Part shown: positions 5,552 to 6,673 of the stretch, in pieces
Layout of the letters: every line of letters starts with the position of its first letter
How positions within the stretch are numbered: the first letter of the stretch is position 1
Program-made: the position numbers and the translations under genes
Assembly: GCA_021818045.1 (NCBI GenBank)
Contig: JAKAFF010000080.1
Coordinates: 1-6,673, forward strand
Direction: 5' to 3'
Length of the DNA stretch: 6,673 nt
Origin: a bacterium
GTDB lineage: Bacteria > Chlamydiota > Chlamydiia > Chlamydiales > SM23-39
Notes under the pieces: model-generated
Seen by the model: the letters and a program-made list of their open reading frames with translations, nothing else
Told to the model about the DNA's origin: nothing
Databases searched by the model: none

Positions 5552-6199
5552 TTATATCGCTTCTAATACATACATCTTGCGTCGATTTGGGAGAAAATTG
5601 GAATTTTTTTGAATCTCTCCATTCATGCGTTGCCTTTCTCGAAGATTTCGTTCAAATTCTGCTTTGTTATCAAGGGCATCACAGCTAGCATCTATGAGCA
5701 TGGGAGCCCCCACCCCCACTAATGTTATGCCGGCAGGTGGATTAAATGGCATTAATGCAATCCCTGCTAAAGTTTGTCCTAGACCAAGCCAAAATCTAAT
5801 TTTAACTCCGGGAGGCTGCTCAACATCACATAACCTTGCAGTTGCCTGACTTTCAAGCAGCGACAGAGCTGTACAATGAACCGCCTTAAGATAGCTACTA
5901 ATAACAAAAGCCATCAGGGGTTCGTTTTTTTCTACCTCAGAGAGACTGTTCATGAAATGGTTCATGTAATACTTTCCATTTTCCAGATCTCCTTGGGAAA
6001 TGAAAATAGATGCTTTCATAGCTAAAACTCTATTGCCTAAATCAGAATGTATCTGCTCCCATGTCTCGATGATTTCAAGTCCTCCCTGAAAGTCTCTTGA
6101 CTGAATTTTGTTCGATAAGGTTTCCGCAAAATATTCGTCGATGGGACATGAAAAGGTAAATAATGGAAACAGCATTAACAATGTTTGAAATATTTTCAT
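5552..6199 (-). CDS. Exported hypothetical protein with a hydrophobic hairpin
   Basis: No family is recognised. The ATG at 6199 follows a strong ribosome site (GAGGGTGA) that overlaps the upstream gene's stop; only one base lies between that stop and this start, so the two are translationally coupled. Residues 1-17 form a short hydrophobic signal ending at Cys18 (FTFSC), which may be a weak lipobox or a Cys just after a Sec signal. Residues 20-125 are helical and amphipathic, with a spacing (EIIETWEQIHSDLGNRVLAM, then ASIFISQGDLENGKYYM) resembling TPR-like helix pairs. Residues 137-169 are strongly hydrophobic and broken by NPPAG, suggesting a membrane hairpin. The tail (175-215) is charged and Arg/Asn-rich. 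There are four cysteines (18, 109, 124, 173). It is likely located at the cell envelope. The repeat copy at 5537 begins 14 bases past its stop. Confidence 0.75.
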   Translation of the reverse strand: MKIFQTLLMLFPLFTFSCPIDEYFAETLSNKIQSRDFQGGLEIIETWEQIHSDLGNRVLAMKASIFISQGDLENGKYYMNHFMNSLSEVEKNEPLMAFVISSYLKAVHCTALSLLESQATARLCDVEQPPGVKIRFWLGLGQTLAGIALMPFNPPAGITLVGVGAPMLIDASCDALDNKAEFERNLRERQRMNGEIQKNSNFLPNRRKMYVLEAI

Positions 6200-6200
6200 T

Positions 6201-6398
6201 TCACCCTCTCAGATGCTGAATTGCTATCAAACCAAACAGAATAGCCCCCCAGACATATGAAACGGCCCTATTAAATTGTTTTGCGTTCCGATTGTCCCAG
6301 GCCACAGTTGCTTTCATCAATTGGCGAGGGAGCAAGAAGATGGACAAAATAAGTAGCCCTAAACGGACTATCCAGATAGTGATGTATTCGATTTCCAT
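6201..6398 (-). CDS. Small two-helix membrane protein, unknown function
   Basis: This 65-aa protein has two hydrophobic segments (about 6-24 and 47-62) joined by a basic, polar loop containing RQLMKATVAWDNRNAKQFNR. GGGAG lies eight bases before the ATG, and the stop is one base from the start of the 215-aa gene, so the pair forms a small operon of envelope proteins. The positive inner loop suggests both ends face the periplasm. No family is recognised. A toxin-like or subunit-like role cannot be excluded from size alone, but nothing supports one. A repeat copy begins 20 bases upstream of the start codon, so transcription may start within it. Confidence 0.7.
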   Translation of the reverse strand: MEIEYITIWIVRLGLLILSIFLLPRQLMKATVAWDNRNAKQFNRAVSYVWGAILFGLIAIQHLRG

Positions 6399-6417
6399 TG
6401 ATAATTCTCCCTAATAC

Positions 6418-6452
6418 TATACATAAATGAGTTCACAAGTTGGATTTTCGGC
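6418..6452 (+). repeat. Palindromic-repeat family, single arm with substitutions
   Basis: TATACATAAATGAG continuing to TTGGATTTTCGGC matches the family arm with two substitutions. The next bases (GCTTTCACGCAGC) resemble the centre of the 3163 copy read on the plus strand, after which similarity is lost. It lies directly upstream of the 65-aa gene and on its minus strand offers TTGTGA (6438-6433) and TATTAG (6416-6411) 16 bases apart, a weak candidate promoter for that operon. Confidence 0.8.
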
Positions 6453-6555
6453 GCTTTCACGCAGCTTGCATGTAAAGGGGATTTTTGTAACAGATTGGTA
6501 TATTTCGCACAATTGCGATGTTTCTCAGGTGGACCGCAAAACTTGACTTAGAGGG

Positions 6556-6673
6556 TATACACAAATGAGTTCAAAAGTTGGTTTTGGGCAACGCGAAAGC
6601 TGGCGGAATTCGCCTATCGTAAGTGACCCAATATTAAAAATATAGGGTCGCGTACGATAGGTAAATTGCGCCG
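6556..6673 (+). repeat. Left part of a long near-palindromic element, cut by the window end
   Basis: The arm core (TATACACAAATGAG through AGTTGG) is followed by the variant centre GGGCAACGCGAAAGC and then by a long imperfect hairpin, 6601-6673. The paired blocks are CCTATCGTA (6613-6621) with TACGATAGG (6653-6661), GACCC (6625-6629) with GGGTC (6645-6649), ATATT with AATAT around a 3-base loop, and an outer GGCG/CGCC stem with A/T pairs. The right half repeats, as reverse complement, the extension seen at 2193-2208. The symmetry centre is near 6637, so a second arm is expected just beyond the window. The 103 bases between this and the previous copy show no gene. Confidence 0.82.

Noticed and set aside
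5261..5566. Plus-strand frame of 101 codons
   Set aside because: It is antisense to the start of the ligase-UbiE gene and runs through the diverged repeat, with no recognisable product.
6518..6568. Short frame of 16 codons ended by the repeat's TGA
   Set aside because: It ends ...IHK-stop like the protease gene and might be a gene remnant, but it is too short to support and has no ribosome site.
2147..6673. CRISPR-like array
   Set aside because: The repeats are inverted relative to one another, irregularly spaced by up to 2 kb, and no cas gene is present.

Overview
The window reads as chromosomal DNA of a Gram-negative bacterium. It encodes a polytopic O-antigen ligase/polymerase-type protein that continues in frame into a complete UbiE/MenG quinone methyltransferase. 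It also encodes several small exported or membrane proteins of no recognised family and a family of palindromic intergenic repeats. Gene style (lineage-specific unknowns, Pro/Ser-rich N-termini that could suit secreted effectors, loose lipoboxes, a repeat family in most right-hand gaps) makes me think of an environmental chlamydia or another intracellular symbiont. That is a weak inference: no rRNA, tRNA or marker protein here settles it.

Left part (1-1458, minus strand): two tandem paralogues of an unknown family lie 9 bases apart. The first in transcription order (365 aa) is complete. The second starts at 351 behind a good Shine-Dalgarno site and runs off the left edge of the window. A 246-base AT-rich divergent region (1459-1704) separates them from the plus-strand genes and holds a perfect 15-base palindrome and a plausible promoter.

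Middle (1705-3173, plus strand): a small acidic protein of unknown function is followed by a signal-bearing, retropepsin-like aspartyl protease. The protease has two homologous lobes; the second keeps Asp-Thr-Gly and the first has Asp-Leu-Gly. Its stop codon lies inside a repeat copy.

Right part (3355-6398, minus strand): in transcription order, a 65-aa two-helix membrane protein, a 215-aa exported protein one base behind it, then the 682-aa ligase-UbiE fusion. The fusion converges on the protease gene across a palindrome with perfect 33-base arms. I see no pathway linking the unknown genes to the fusion. The fusion itself would combine cell-surface glycan ligation or polymerisation with menaquinone methylation in one inner-membrane polypeptide.

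Repeats: a MITE-like family built on the core CACAAATGAGTTCAAAAG occurs at 2147, 3163/3241 (head to head), 5455-5537 (diverged head to head), 6418 and 6556. The last copy appears to be the left half of a larger near-palindromic element cut by the right end of the window. No rRNA, tRNA, CRISPR array or transposase gene was seen.
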